Below are positions 10,029 to 21,559 of a stretch of 64,000 bases of DNA, one piece after another. Origin of the DNA: Hypomesus transpacificus (taxonomy: Eukaryota; Chordata; Actinopteri; Osmeriformes; Osmeridae); the NCBI RefSeq assembly GCF_021917145.1, contig NC_061075.1, positions 1,912,215 to 1,976,214 on the forward strand, in the 5' to 3' direction. Made by a program: the position numbers and the translations under genes. The stretch's first letter is position 1. Each line of letters starts with the position of its first letter. The notes under the pieces are model-generated. The model did no database searches and was not told the DNA's origin. It saw only the letters and a program-made list of their open reading frames with translations.

Positions 10029-13000
10029 CTAGACGCTAGCTGCTTCAGGTGCAGTCTTTTCTAAAGGACTACTGCTACAGCTGTTGTCCTGGCTTGCAGG
10101 TGAGTCCAAGCTAGCAGGCAGCTCTGGAGTTGCAGTCTTAGAGCAGTCTTTGTCGCCCGCAGCCCCAGGAGTCCCTGTGCTGGCCTGGGATGGTGTGGTG
10201 GGGGTTGAGGAGGAGGGCCCAGGAGAGGACATGGTTCGACCAGACACCTGGTAAGCTGCCAGGAACTCTTGGATGCGCTCGGCAGTGGGCTCCCACTTGG
10301 CAAAACCCGCGGCGTTCTGGAGGAATAAGACCGCCGTGCCGTGGACGGCTTTGTAGTACATCTCCTCCCTGAAAGAGAACGAGGGGAAGCAGGGAGGGAC
10401 CGGGTTGGAGAAACATTTGTGAGTAATAAGTAATAACTATAAACATGACAGTGTGTCCTGGCACTGATACTCACTTTTTGCAGATGTGTTGCGAGCCACT
10501 TCGGTACTCGTGCTCAAAGGCCGGCACGATCATCTGATGGCGCCGATAGATGCTGACCTCCATACGGGTGAGAGCCGGAGTTGGAGGGTCCCGCCACTCT
10601 GGGACGAAGATGATGAAAGACAGGGGCTCGCTGGAACGTTCCAAGAGCTCCTACAGGTTAAACAAGGGTTAACTGCTTGCCTTGATATATATTCCTATTT
10701 CTACTTTTGAATAGGGCTGGGACACATACTGCAGTTATTCTCCACAGGCACCCTCTTTGGTATTTTAAGAATTATTGCTCACTCAAGTGTTAAACCAATA
10801 ATACCTGCTCTCTCTCATCAGAGAAAGGGAAATTTAGCCTAACCACAATTTCCCCCTACTATCTCAGACAGTTTAGTACTGGCAAAAGCCAAAGGTTATG
10901 TCCGAAATTTAAGTGTTATTGTGTCTGCTTGACAACATATTCTTCAGCTGTAGGATATTCGGATTAAAATACAGCCCATGGTTACCGTTACGCACCTCAA
11001 AGTGTGTCACCATGGCATCCATCAGCTCCTCACAGAACGGAGGGTTGGCCTCAAACGATCCACTGGCTGGAGAGAAGTTCAGAAAGGGCCTGGGGGGGGG
11101 GGGGCATTGTCCAATGGTTCAAACTGACAAACATGTGCCAACAAACACACGGAAAGATAGAACCAAACACACCACATAGTTCACATGAACAGCTTTGTTA
11201 AGAATGTTTCCCACTTGATTGTACTTACCCTCTCGATCCAAAGAAACCGTCTGTATCGGGGCAAGCCGAGCAGAACTGCTTGAAGTAGGAGTTGAGCGGA
11301 GAGGCAAAGCACTCGAAGCTGACTCCGAACTGCTTGTTGAGAGCCTCGAAAACAGGAACAGGGAGAGCCCCCTGTAGACCCGTGCCTTCGTTGATTCCAG
11401 AGCCAAACATCACCTGAACACAGAGCCATGACATCGGTCACAGTCAACCGACTTGGTGGGTGCGGGTGTTGAGGACATTACCGCAGCAAAGGTTCCCTGC
11501 CATGGTTTACCTGGTATCTCTTTATAAGGCACCACACTCGTGACAGGAACTTCTCAAACCGAGGATCGTCTATGCAGCTGTACCGGTACAGGAGCTCCTG
11601 AGAGACAGGCAGGTGGACGAAAGGGTGAGACAACTACATTCTTGTGGAAGAGGTATTTTTCTGTTGGTCAAGATCATTAAAAGGAATCTTGCTGTTCGTT
11701 TAACTAACTAAATCAATCTCCACCCTCCTGAATGGGTCACTTAAATGATGGTGTGATTCACTTTAAGTGAATCACTATCTCTAACCATTCACGTAGGTCG
11801 CCTGTAAAATGTTTCGATTGTATTAAGTTAAGTAAGGTATCACCACTACTGGAGAAGAACAGGGAATGTCTTTGTTGTGGTCTTAAGTCACACATTGAAT
11901 GAGGTGTTCAACTAGTTGTGCACGTGATGGTCTATAACTATATACATACACTATACATACACACACAAGAAGTGCACAAACACACAGATTTCTTACCAGC
12001 TTGTTGAAGTAGCCACGGTTCACCTTGACCATCTCGCCTTTATAGCGGAGGCAGGCAATGTCGTTCTCAAAGTGCAGCTCCACGCGAGGCTGTGGCGGCG
12101 AGGCCATAGCCAGTCTGACAGGGTAGCAGTATACCAGCCTGTCCTGCACCTCTGCACTTGTTTCTGTTCCAAACACACACACACATACACATGAACTACT
12201 GGCATACCTTCACATATGAACGTAATCCATTAAGTAGAGCATATGGCGTCCTGCTGAAGTGAACATCGAGACCGCCGCATTGACTGCGAGTGATCAAGGC
12301 TGTAGAATAATATTGAGTTTAGCTAAAACTTAGTCTCTTGGGTAGAGCTGAAGGGTCAGCAGTTAGATAACCAGTTTAAACTGGTCAAAAAGTAGCTAGC
12401 CAGTGAGTCATTTTCGGTTTACATTTTACATTTAGTCATTTTAGCAGACGCTCTTATCCATAGCGACTTACCGCAAGTACAGGGACATTCCCCCGAGGCA
12501 AGTAGGGTGAAGTGCCTTGCCCAAGGACACAACGTCATTTGGCGCATTTGGCACTGGCGACCTTCAGATTACTAGCCCGATTCCCTAACCGCTCAGCCAC
12601 CTGACTCCAGGTTTCAGGGTATTCAGGGTATTATTTTGTTTGACAGTAATTGGGGGCCAAATATTGTATGTTTAACATGCAAATCATCAGAGCGCGCTTA
12701 TCATTGCCTGAAAACTTGCAGCATGCAAATTTACGTAGAAGCTAAGTGGGGAACGTTGCAACAGAGAAAGATTTTGTCTTGGCCGGAGAAGATAATGTCA
12801 TTCGATTTGGATGTGATTCTTATAATAGGCATATTGCTTTTTCAACCCAGCGCGTTAGCATGAGTGAAGTAGGGCTAGACCTAGACTTACGTTTTTCAGG
12901 TGGTAGGCTACATCATTTTCGACGTCGAACTATGAAAAATGAACCGTTGTTGGCAGAGTTTGCATTCAACGTTTTTCGAGTCACCCGGTACTTTGTAAAT

Positions 13001-16000
13001 GTACTTTAATGAAATGCTGCAATACCACAGATGTATTTGCCATTTTGACTAATAACACCGACAAAGTAGGTTATGGCAGAGTTTGTAGTTCTGCAGCCAA
13101 TTGTGCTCGTTCCGTGTGCAAAATACCAAACCAAAACGCAGATTAATAAAAGGGAAAACAGTAATACCTTTTCTTTTAAATTATATATTTTTTGAGTTGG
13201 TTTATTTGTCTTAAATAATATAATCTACAATTTCTGTTGAACATTTCGTTAATTCAGCAATGATGACACATGAGGGAATCAGATCTCACACTGCCATATG
13301 GCAGCTCGACTAAAACAATCTTTGTCGACCAAGAGCATATCGACCAGAAAGTCGACTAGTCGACCAAGTGGGGACAGCCCTAGCTGGCAGAGACGTGGAT
13401 CCGCCCAGAGAACACTGCAACTCCAGCTGCTCTCTCCGTCAACAACTCCTTCACTCACTCACCCCGCTCAACCGGGCGGGGTGGTGGGACAGGTTTGCTT
13501 CTTTCCCCACATATTAAATACACATCCACACCACTCTCTGTTACTGCCAAATCATTTGAACACCATTATGTGATGCTAACTGATCCTATCAAAGCATGCT
13601 TAAATTGTTCTTTATCGCCCACCAGGACCGCTAGCCGACTTTGTGGAGTAGCTGGACATGCTCCTCAGCGTCCTCCCGGATGACGGAACCCCCCTGATAG
13701 TCCTTGGGGACTTCAACATCCACCTCCAAGGAACGCAGGCTGTCGACTTTTTGTCTCTCCTGACCTCCTTCGACCTGACGCTGCTGAGCACACCGGCGAC
13801 CCACAAGGCAGGCAAACAGCTAGACCTCATCCTGACACGTAACTGTATCACTGACTTAACCTCTGTAACCCCACTGCACATTTCTGATCACTACTTTGTC
13901 CAATTCTCTGTCTCTATCCCTCCAACTCCTCCTACCTCCCCTCCCCTTGTAACTTTCCGGCGCAACCTCTGCTCCCTATCCCCCTCCCATTTCTCCTCTA
14001 TTGTAACATCCTCCCTCCCTCCCTCCCATTGACGAGTTCTCGTCCCACCCCACTAACACTGCCACCGACACCCTGTTAACCACTTTAACTGCATCACTTG
14101 ACTCTCTCGGTCCCGTCAACCAGGCCTGCGCGATCGTCTCCCTCCTGCCCGTGGCTTACGGATGTTATTCGTGAAGAACGGTCCACCCTTCGAGCAGCTG
14201 AGAGGAGATGGCGCAAGTCCAAAGACGGTCTGGACCTGGATAAGTATCACTCCCTTCTTAAATCCTACTCTTCTCACATAACTGGTGCTAAAACCCTCTA
14301 CTTTCTGAACAAAATTAACTCTGCTTCAAACCCCCACAAACTTTTCTCTACCTTCTCCACCCTTCTTAACCCACCTCCCCCATCTCCCCACCCCCACCAC
14401 CCTGACAGCAGACGACTTCTCCTCCTTCTTTGAGGAAAACATCTCAGACATTAGCAGTCGGTTCCCTAAACCCACCTTTCCTACCCCCTCACCCTCCATG
14501 ACTGACCCAACTAAATGTCTAAACTCTTTCTCTCCACTGTCCGAGTCAGAGCTCTCTGACCTTATTCTCTCTCATCGCCCCACCTCCTGCCCCCTTGATT
14601 CTGTCCCCTCCCCTCTCTTTCAAACCAACTCCCCCTCCATCATAACTTTTCTGCTCCATGTCCTAAACTCCTCTCTTACCTCTGGCACCTTCCCCTCTGC
14701 CTTCAAACAGGCCAGACCCTGTCGTCCTCCAGAACTACAGACCGGTATCACTGTTACCCTTCTTTTCTAAAACAATTGAACGTGCTGTATCTAACCAATC
14801 GGGCTTCAAGACTGGCCACTCCACAGAGACTGCCCTCCTTTCAGTCACCACTGCCCTCCAGTCTGCCAGAGCGGCTTCGAGGTCATCCGTCATCATTCTG
14901 CTGGACCTTTCAGCAGCGTTTGATACGGTTAACCACCAGATCTTGCTCTACAGACTTTCTGAGATGGGCATCACCCACCACCTATGGTCTTCTTTAGACA
15001 ACCGCCTGGTGGTCCCACCGCTCAAGACCGCCCAGTCCCAACACAAGCTCTTCTCCTGCCTGGCCCCCCAGTGGTGGAATCAACTCCCCACCTCCATCAG
15101 AGACACAGACTGTCTCTCCACCTTCAAGAGAAGGCTCAAGACGCACTTGTTCCGGGAGTACAACGGTACTTAGGAATGGTTTGCTGAACCCAATGCTAGT
15201 TTCCTCAAGGATCACAATGACTCTTGCTTAGAGACTTGTTGCTCTTGTTGGTTAGTGGTAACTGATTTAAACTTGTGTTCGCTGCGAAATATTCTATTTT
15301 AGTTCATCTTATTTTTTACTGTTGCTTGCTTTTTCTACAGGTACACTTGCACTTAGAGATTCAACTGCATGCTCTTATGGTTCTTCCCGTTGGCACTTAT
15401 TTTTTGGTTGTTCACAAAGTGTGCTGTTTCTTTTGGCTACCCACAATGCTTTGGGGCTATCTTGTTGTTATCATCAGTGACCCATGCACTTTGTAAAGCT
15501 CTGTCTTGGAAGTCGCTTTGGATAAAACTGCTAACTGAATAAATGTAAATGTAAGTGTGACATCAACCAAAGTGCAATTCCCACAGTAGATGTTGTACAG
15601 GTCGGGACTGGTCGTTGACTTCCTTCATCACGCCAAGAGGTCGGTATGACCTCACCTCACCAGGGCTCACTCACCTGTGATGTTGCAGTCTTTGAGCAGG
15701 GCCTGGTGAGCCTGGCGTATGCGGCGGACGTACTCAGCGGAGATGTGGTAGATTTTGGTGCAGATGCCCTCCACAGAGTCCTTGGCCACCGCCGTCACAT
15801 GGGGGCCACACTGCTTCCTCAGGTGGTCCAGGCGGTCCTGGGAGACGGGAAGGGAAACAGGAAGTTGTCGTTTTAACATGCACACTTGAATCATTCCGGT
15901 TTTTGTAGACGAACATGACTGCGGCAAGAATGTTCACAACGGGCGAGATCCCCAAAAGGAGAGCCATCACATGCACACATGAGAACATTGTTTATTGTAC

Positions 16001-18442
16001 CACATGTACCAACACACGTACCATGTAGTCCTCTTTACTGGCCGAGTGGTCTCTCCGTAGCCAGTTCATTGTGTCCTCTGCGTTCCACTTCACCACCTTG
16101 CGGCTCTCTGGTGTGGCGTTTCTAAGATGTTAAGCAAGGAGTCAGGGGGGAAAGACCACACACCAGAAGACCATATAGACACTGGGGTAGAAAACATGTT
16201 GGATCCAGGACACTTAAACTGGTGATATAGGAACTGTCTCCTGCAATACAAGTCAAGCCCTGATCTGCCCCTAAAATGCAGAGGAAGTGATAGAGCAGCA
16301 GAGATGTCTGCTGGGATTAATTTACTAAAATGCTGAAGTTATAATGCCTTACATTCCGTCTTAAGAGACTGCTCTGACCTCATGCTTGGAGAGAGTTCAA
16401 GAAATAGCCTGCCACATAAAGAGGTAATATGGCTTATTATGCTGAAGACTGCCAAAAACACCTACCTAGAGTCGATCATTTTCTTGGCCGCTTCTGCATA
16501 TTTGAATAAGAGCTTTCTGGCCTCTTCCTTATACTTGATGCGGGATAGCCTGTCACGGGGATGAAGAATAGTGTTCAGTGATAACAGCCAATAACCAAAT
16601 GCAGAACAAAGATTAAGAGTTAATGAATAAACACTCAGCAAAAACACCACATTACTGTCAAATCCCTTTTCAAGTAAGGCCCAGGATCATGTTATGCAAC
16701 ATTCCTTATCTCACTTCCTCGTGCTCAGGAGAGTACGTATGGATGGGAATTGAGACGAGGAAACAACGTCTTTTTAGACCGTAGGGTTCTGTGCGTCCTG
16801 ACCTTATGGGAATGTCGTTCATGACCTCTCGGAACATGGATGGGGAGATGACAGGTTCACACTCGCTGGGAAGCAGGGGGTCAGGACCTTTGTCTATCAC
16901 CTTCCGTTCTAGTAGCCAGCGGTTGAAAGACTCCCGTGGGGGCTCAATACCTAGAGAGAGTGCGTGTGTGTGGGGGGGAGGGGTTAGGGTGTGCATTGGT
17001 ACATAACCACTGGCTTGGTCTAGACGGTCAGAAACACAGCCTACCTTCTCGTTGGTAGCAGAGCTCGTGGTAGTGTTGCCTCAGCTTGGTGACCAGCTGG
17101 GCTCGCAGCAGCTCCATTTCAGGGTGCGGGGGCAGGTGGTCGCCCGGGGATCTCTCTCTGATCACTGCGTTCGTCTGGATGTCCAGGTCCCAGTACACGC
17201 TGGGACGAGTCACAGCACAAGGTTTTAGTTCTAAAAGCAGTTACGTCGTGGCAGCAGATGGATACATTGATGACAGGGCTGGAAGGTGTGCTTACATGGT
17301 GGGACGGTATGGTGCGGGGGTGGGGGTGGAGGGGGTTGCTGGCTGCCCTGGTTTCTCCTCGGCGGTCGAGTTCCATGGCTTCACACCTGGGGTGCTGGGA
17401 GAGATGGGGACTGTAGGGGTCGTTGGGGTGACTGGGATTTCAACCTGTGAATCACAAATCAAAAAGTTACAGAAACCATCTCAAGTTGAAAGGACGACAT
17501 TGAAGCGTCACAGCGGATGCACTCACTCTACAGATGAACGCCAGTGAGCTTTTGACGTGACCCGTCACATAAAAACTTGCCTTTGGCCTTTTAAAACTGT
17601 TAGGCCCCCCTTGTGCTGCCTCTTCCGATGGGCGTCTCTTGCGCTGCCCGTTGCCCAAGCCTGCGTCCCCAATGCCTGCGTCCCCCGCGCCTTCCGCTGG
17701 GGCAGCATTGAGACCCAGAGGGTCAGACTACAGAAAGAATACATGAGGGCAGATGTGACATCAGAAAACTGTAATATGGTCGTTATTCACACCTTACTAA
17801 TGGTTTTCTTCATTGAAAAACTCAATTTAAGGGCAGACATGAGAACATAAGTTTGCAGTAGTGATGTACTGAAGGAAGAACAAATGACAGAAACATTTTC
17901 AGAGCTGAGTCCATGAGAACATGTTATACTGACTGATGGGCTGACATGATCCTGCCTGAATCAGGAATTTACAGACACATTCCATCCCTCTGTTTCTACT
18001 TTTTTACACTCACAATGACATCATGCTGCCCAAGAACGGGCATCTCCCATAGCGACTGGTTGGTGAAACGGTTGAAGTAATATGGCCGGTTCTCTCTTTT
18101 GCTCCAGCATTTGGACCAGCCAGCCTGGATCAGCTCATCTGTACAAACAGACGATGCATTCGAATATTCTACCATCAACTGAAATTCAGCCCATAGACAC
18201 ACAGTGCGACATACAAGGGACGCATCTTGCACTCTCTCCCTCACATCATCCTCATTCTTGAACTATTATCCTGATGGGTTGGGCACCATATAAGAATGTC
18301 ATATTACAGGTGTTTTACCTGGTAGCTCCTGGATGGGTTTACTGGTTGAGGGTGAAGAGGGAGAGCCCTCTGTGGCAGAGCCTGAGGGCGACATCACCAT
18401 GGTGGTGTCCCCCTTCACTGTTCCATGATTCTCACTTGACAT
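10029..18442 (-). CDS. pcif1: mRNA cap-specific adenosine N6-methyltransferase (PCIF1/CAPAM)
   Basis: Adds N6-methyl to the 2'-O-methyladenosine next to the mRNA cap (m6Am); nuclear, bound to the phosphorylated Pol II tail. Fifteen coding exons: 18319-18442, 18014-18138, 17581-17727, 17296-17444, 17045-17199, 16803-16950, 16466-16549, 16022-16121, 15675-15837, 11997-12163, 11511-11597, 11229-11413, 10996-11089, 10475-10650, 10029-10368. All are in phase (2244 bases, 747 residues; human 704). A WW domain lies near residues 42-84 ([20 protein letters not shown]). A central helical part follows (KVVKW, RRQCGPHV-like). The methyltransferase core has the catalytic NPPF at 560-563. The exon ending at 17581 uses a GC donor (AAG|gcaagt). 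The 5'UTR part of the first coding exon begins at 18465. The 3.5-kb intron 12164-15674 holds a LINE and a SINE. Confidence 0.96.
11753..11775. repeat. 11-bp palindrome in a PCIF1 intron
   Basis: GTGATTCACTT and AAGTGAATCAC flank a single T. The arms are perfectly complementary. It could be a small foldback remnant or chance. Confidence 0.6.
12419..12609 (-). mobile_element. tRNA-derived SINE with L2-type 3' tail
   Basis: Read on the minus strand, a tRNA-like head (ggtggctgagcggttaggga, A-box like) leads to a body and a tail of the GTCGCTATGGATAAGAGCG / GTCTGCTAAA type ending in AAATGTAAA repeats. This is the layout of common fish SINEs mobilised by L2 LINEs. The B-box area is degraded. It sits in PCIF1 intron 12164-15674, in the same orientation as the gene. 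Confidence 0.75.
13300..13383. mobile_element. Fragment of a hAT-like DNA transposon end
   Basis: Repeated GTCGACTAGTCGAC-type words run up to GGGGACAGCCCTAG, resembling the TAGGGCTG ends of fish hAT elements. No partner end is visible nearby, and the LINE begins directly after it. Confidence 0.35.
13384..15553 (+). mobile_element. Degenerate L2-type LINE (Maui-like)
   Basis: Frames in different phases spell an AP-endonuclease ([10 protein letters not shown], then [11 protein letters not shown] at about 13700, [16 protein letters not shown]) followed by reverse transcriptase pieces ([10 protein letters not shown]-like at about 14740, [29 protein letters not shown] at about 14905). The RT is then cut: after [10 protein letters not shown] the sequence jumps to the extreme C-terminus ([23 protein letters not shown]), so the catalytic core is deleted. 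The 3' end carries the L2 tail (GTCGCTTTGGATAAAACTG) and AAATGTAAATG repeats. It is a dead copy, antisense to PCIF1, in one of its introns. Confidence 0.85.
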
Positions 18443-21390
18443 CTCTCCTCATCTGTCCTCCTGTCCTGGGGAGACATGGGAGGGGGGGGGGGGGGGGCAA
18501 TAGCGACTCATTCTCTGTCAGGTGCATTTCTTGAAGCCACAATTGGTGATCTGTAGCATTGATGACCTTCTCCCTCATTATGCAAATATGATGCATTTAA
18601 ACAAACTTTTTTTTGTACTTAAAGACCAGCCACATTAATCGGTTGTCCACTTTGCTAATGGGAAGGATCTGAGTATTTTGTTTGACACCATTTCATTCAT
18701 TAACCTCATGTGAAATCGACCGGGTGGGTTGGCTGCTGACTGTACTCGCGCTTTGGCAGGCAAGTAAACAATTCCCCGCGCCAAAATGCATTGCTAGATT
18801 CACAACACATTGACTAAACTCTAGGCCAAAACATTGGAGACAGCGTTCTTGCACTAAAGGGTAAAAACTGTACCTACAAAAACACCTTCCCTCAAATAGG
18901 CAAAATAAACAGTTCAAATAATTAGAATGGGGTTACAGATTGGCTAACTTGCTGGATAGCTATGCTGTGGGATTGCTAAAACTAGCTAGTAGTAGCTAGC
19001 TATAGCGTTGGCTCGTTGTTAGCCTTGGTTAGTGTTGTAGTGCATAGTTGGTCTGGCCATCTTAAGTTCGGTATTTTTATTTGAATAATGTAGATTCCCA
19101 CATGAGCTGAATAAGAAATTGACATCAATACGGTGCGTTTTCTGTCAATCTCACAGATAATTCAAATGAACAAACGATGTAGGGGCACGCATGCGCCCCA
19201 TCACCGCCCACCCCAGCTTGAGCCGCCCGAAAACAAACACGAAGGAGGAGGGGAAAACGTCGGGTAGCTGCGCTACACAACAAAGACAACGGCAGCATCT
19301 CCAAACTCAGGCGGGGGAGTCTTGGTAAAACAGGTAATATACGGAGGAATACGGCACTAAACTGGACTGTTAAGACATAAAAATGATCAGAATTAATACA
19401 TGCACACGAGTCAGCTGGCAAACTAGGCAATCGTGGTGTGCCAGAGGTAGCTGATCCCTCAAATTTTCAAACATACTGCGCGCACTTTGAATGTGACAAG
19501 ATGGCGCGAGCTCTTGAGCCATAGCCGCTGCGCACCTTGCAGGCATTATTTTTTGTTTATTACGTGCATTGGTCAGATATGTACAATCTGGGTGAATAAT
19601 ATGACTCTCTGCACATTCCGCCGTATGTTTATATTCTTGCGGGTGCGCTAATTTGTTAAGTTCCCTTACCTTGCAGAGGTTTGATTGGAATCCCGTATAG
19701 GCTTTGCTCTATTCAATCCGGACCCGCCTCCGCCTCTCCCTCCCCACCTTTTCAGCCATCTTGTATCAGGGACTCGGGCCTATGTATTGCGCATGCGCCA
19801 ACTTTGCCTTCGCTCGCTAAAATTTGACACTGTAAAGCAGCCATATGCAGAGTGTCGCTTATGAGTTGTCTGTGCAACCAGCTTGCTGATGGAGTGTAAA
19901 TGTTCTTCGCAATTGTTATCATGGAAAAATATATATGGCAATTGCACATCATATTAGTAGGTTGAAGTGTATGAGAAACATCCTTTACAACGGAAATAAA
20001 CCCGATTCATTTTTAACATTAAATCTAAAGCGTCAAAAATCACATTGAGAAAACGTATTCAATAAATATATATTACCTTTGATCGAAGTGTCTTTCATTT
20101 TTTTATTTGTGAAAAGTATTCCCACACATATGTTGTAATGTAGCTGAGGTGAACTGTATGACTGAAGTGATAAGCGTTCCCAAATTGATCAAGGAGGTGA
20201 GGATCTCAACCACAATAACAAACAAACGCTTTTAGTCTTCCTCCTTTCCTATGTGGTCACACTTTTCTCACAGATGCAGTCTGTGTTCAACTAAGCAAAT
20301 TATCACATTACAGACATTGTTCCCACAGGACTTCCAAGAATTCAGCCGTATGAGGATCTTGTGGAAAATTGGTGTAGAGGTTTTCTCAATGCCACGTAAT
20401 GTCCCTCTGTCCACCCTCCATGAACCAACATCTTAGCAAGGGAGTTAAGAAGCATTTCTCTGTGATTTACAGACTTCAAGGGATCCAGAAGTATCAAACT
20501 GCCCTGCCTGGCTCTTTATGTGCTGTGTATTCCAGGCCCATGCAGTCCTCTGCCCAATTTGTGAAATACCAAAAAAGGATTGGCACCTTATATACAATGT
20601 TTTATAAATATATATATACATTAACAGGAGAACAAAGTTGTTGGTATTTAGGGATGTTGGCTTGAGGAGTGTGTTAATGGGGTCGTCAATAACCTGTTTC
20701 CTCCCCAATCACATGACCATGAGTGACTTGGAAGTGAAGAGACAAACGAAATGTGTGGAGGGGGGACATGTCCTTAAAGAAAAGATGCCTCACCAAGTGT
20801 GTTAACTCTTAAATGTCTTGCTTTCTAAGCACATGATGCAATCCCCACTCCCTTACTCTTTGAAGATTGTGTATGTGGTAGGTTTAATTAGCATTTTAGG
20901 ACTGTGGCTTTGGAAATGTTTAGTCAAACCTATTATTTATCAAATCACATAGTGTGGAGTTACTCCATATAACCTTATAATAATTATACTTTGAAGGCTT
21001 CTTATACGTCCTGAAACCCTCTTTCAAGCGTGTAAGATAATTCTGTGTAGTTTAAGGACAATGGATAAAGGGGAAATCAGCTTGAGTGTCAATGCAAACC
21101 TTTGTAAAAAATTTACAACAATAATAATAATAATATAGTATAATGTAATCATTATAATTTAGCATTTGTGAAAGTTAAATGTAATGTTAATGTAATGTTT
21201 TTTCTTTCCCAAAATATGATGTTTCCACATCTATCTTCTTTTGAACTAATTGCCTGGACTTACATTTTCCACATTGAGTTGTTTCTGGAATAATGCCTAA
21301 AATAATGTTTTATTTTACACCACACAGAATAATACGACTCACATAGAGAAGTCACTCCCCTTTCGTGTCAACCTGCCTCCATAAATACTG
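18443..21390. other. PCIF1-PLTP intergenic region and PCIF1 promoter
   Basis: The coding exon of PCIF1 extends as 5'UTR to 18465, preceded on the minus strand by an acceptor (tctccccag) within a run of C (G on plus, 18481-18497). The upstream first exon is not resolved. Candidate promoter marks: an NRF1-perfect TGCGCATGCGCC at 19788-19799, an NRF1-like ACGCATGCGCC at about 19187, and YY1-like AAGATGGC on both strands (19499 plus, about 19757 minus). 20.0-21.3 kb is AT-rich with an ATA microsatellite at about 21117 and no gene. Confidence 0.45.
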
Positions 21391-21559
21391 ACATTCAGAC
21401 CCCTGGGGGAAAGTTAAAGAGAGATGTGTATGTATGCATGAGAGCGAGAGGATCACAGGAACACAGAGACAGCACCGTCTTCAAAGTAACTGAAGTTTAA
21501 CACAGGACAAAGGACTGATCTGCAGTGAGCTGTCCCTCCACCACATTTCAAGTTACACC
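21381..21559 (+). promoter_or_regulatory. PLTP promoter and untranslated first exon
   Basis: A TATA-like ATAAATA at 21381-21387 precedes a probable exon that ends at 21559 on a strong donor (ACACC|gtaagt). A direct repeat AGGACAAAGGACT (21504-21516) resembles a DR1 element for HNF4/PPAR-RXR. PLTP is a known nuclear-receptor target, so this is plausible but unproven. The following intron spans 21560-24232. Confidence 0.4.

Noticed and set aside
17086-17547. 153-residue plus-strand frame
   Set aside because: Shadow of PCIF1 exons on the other strand.
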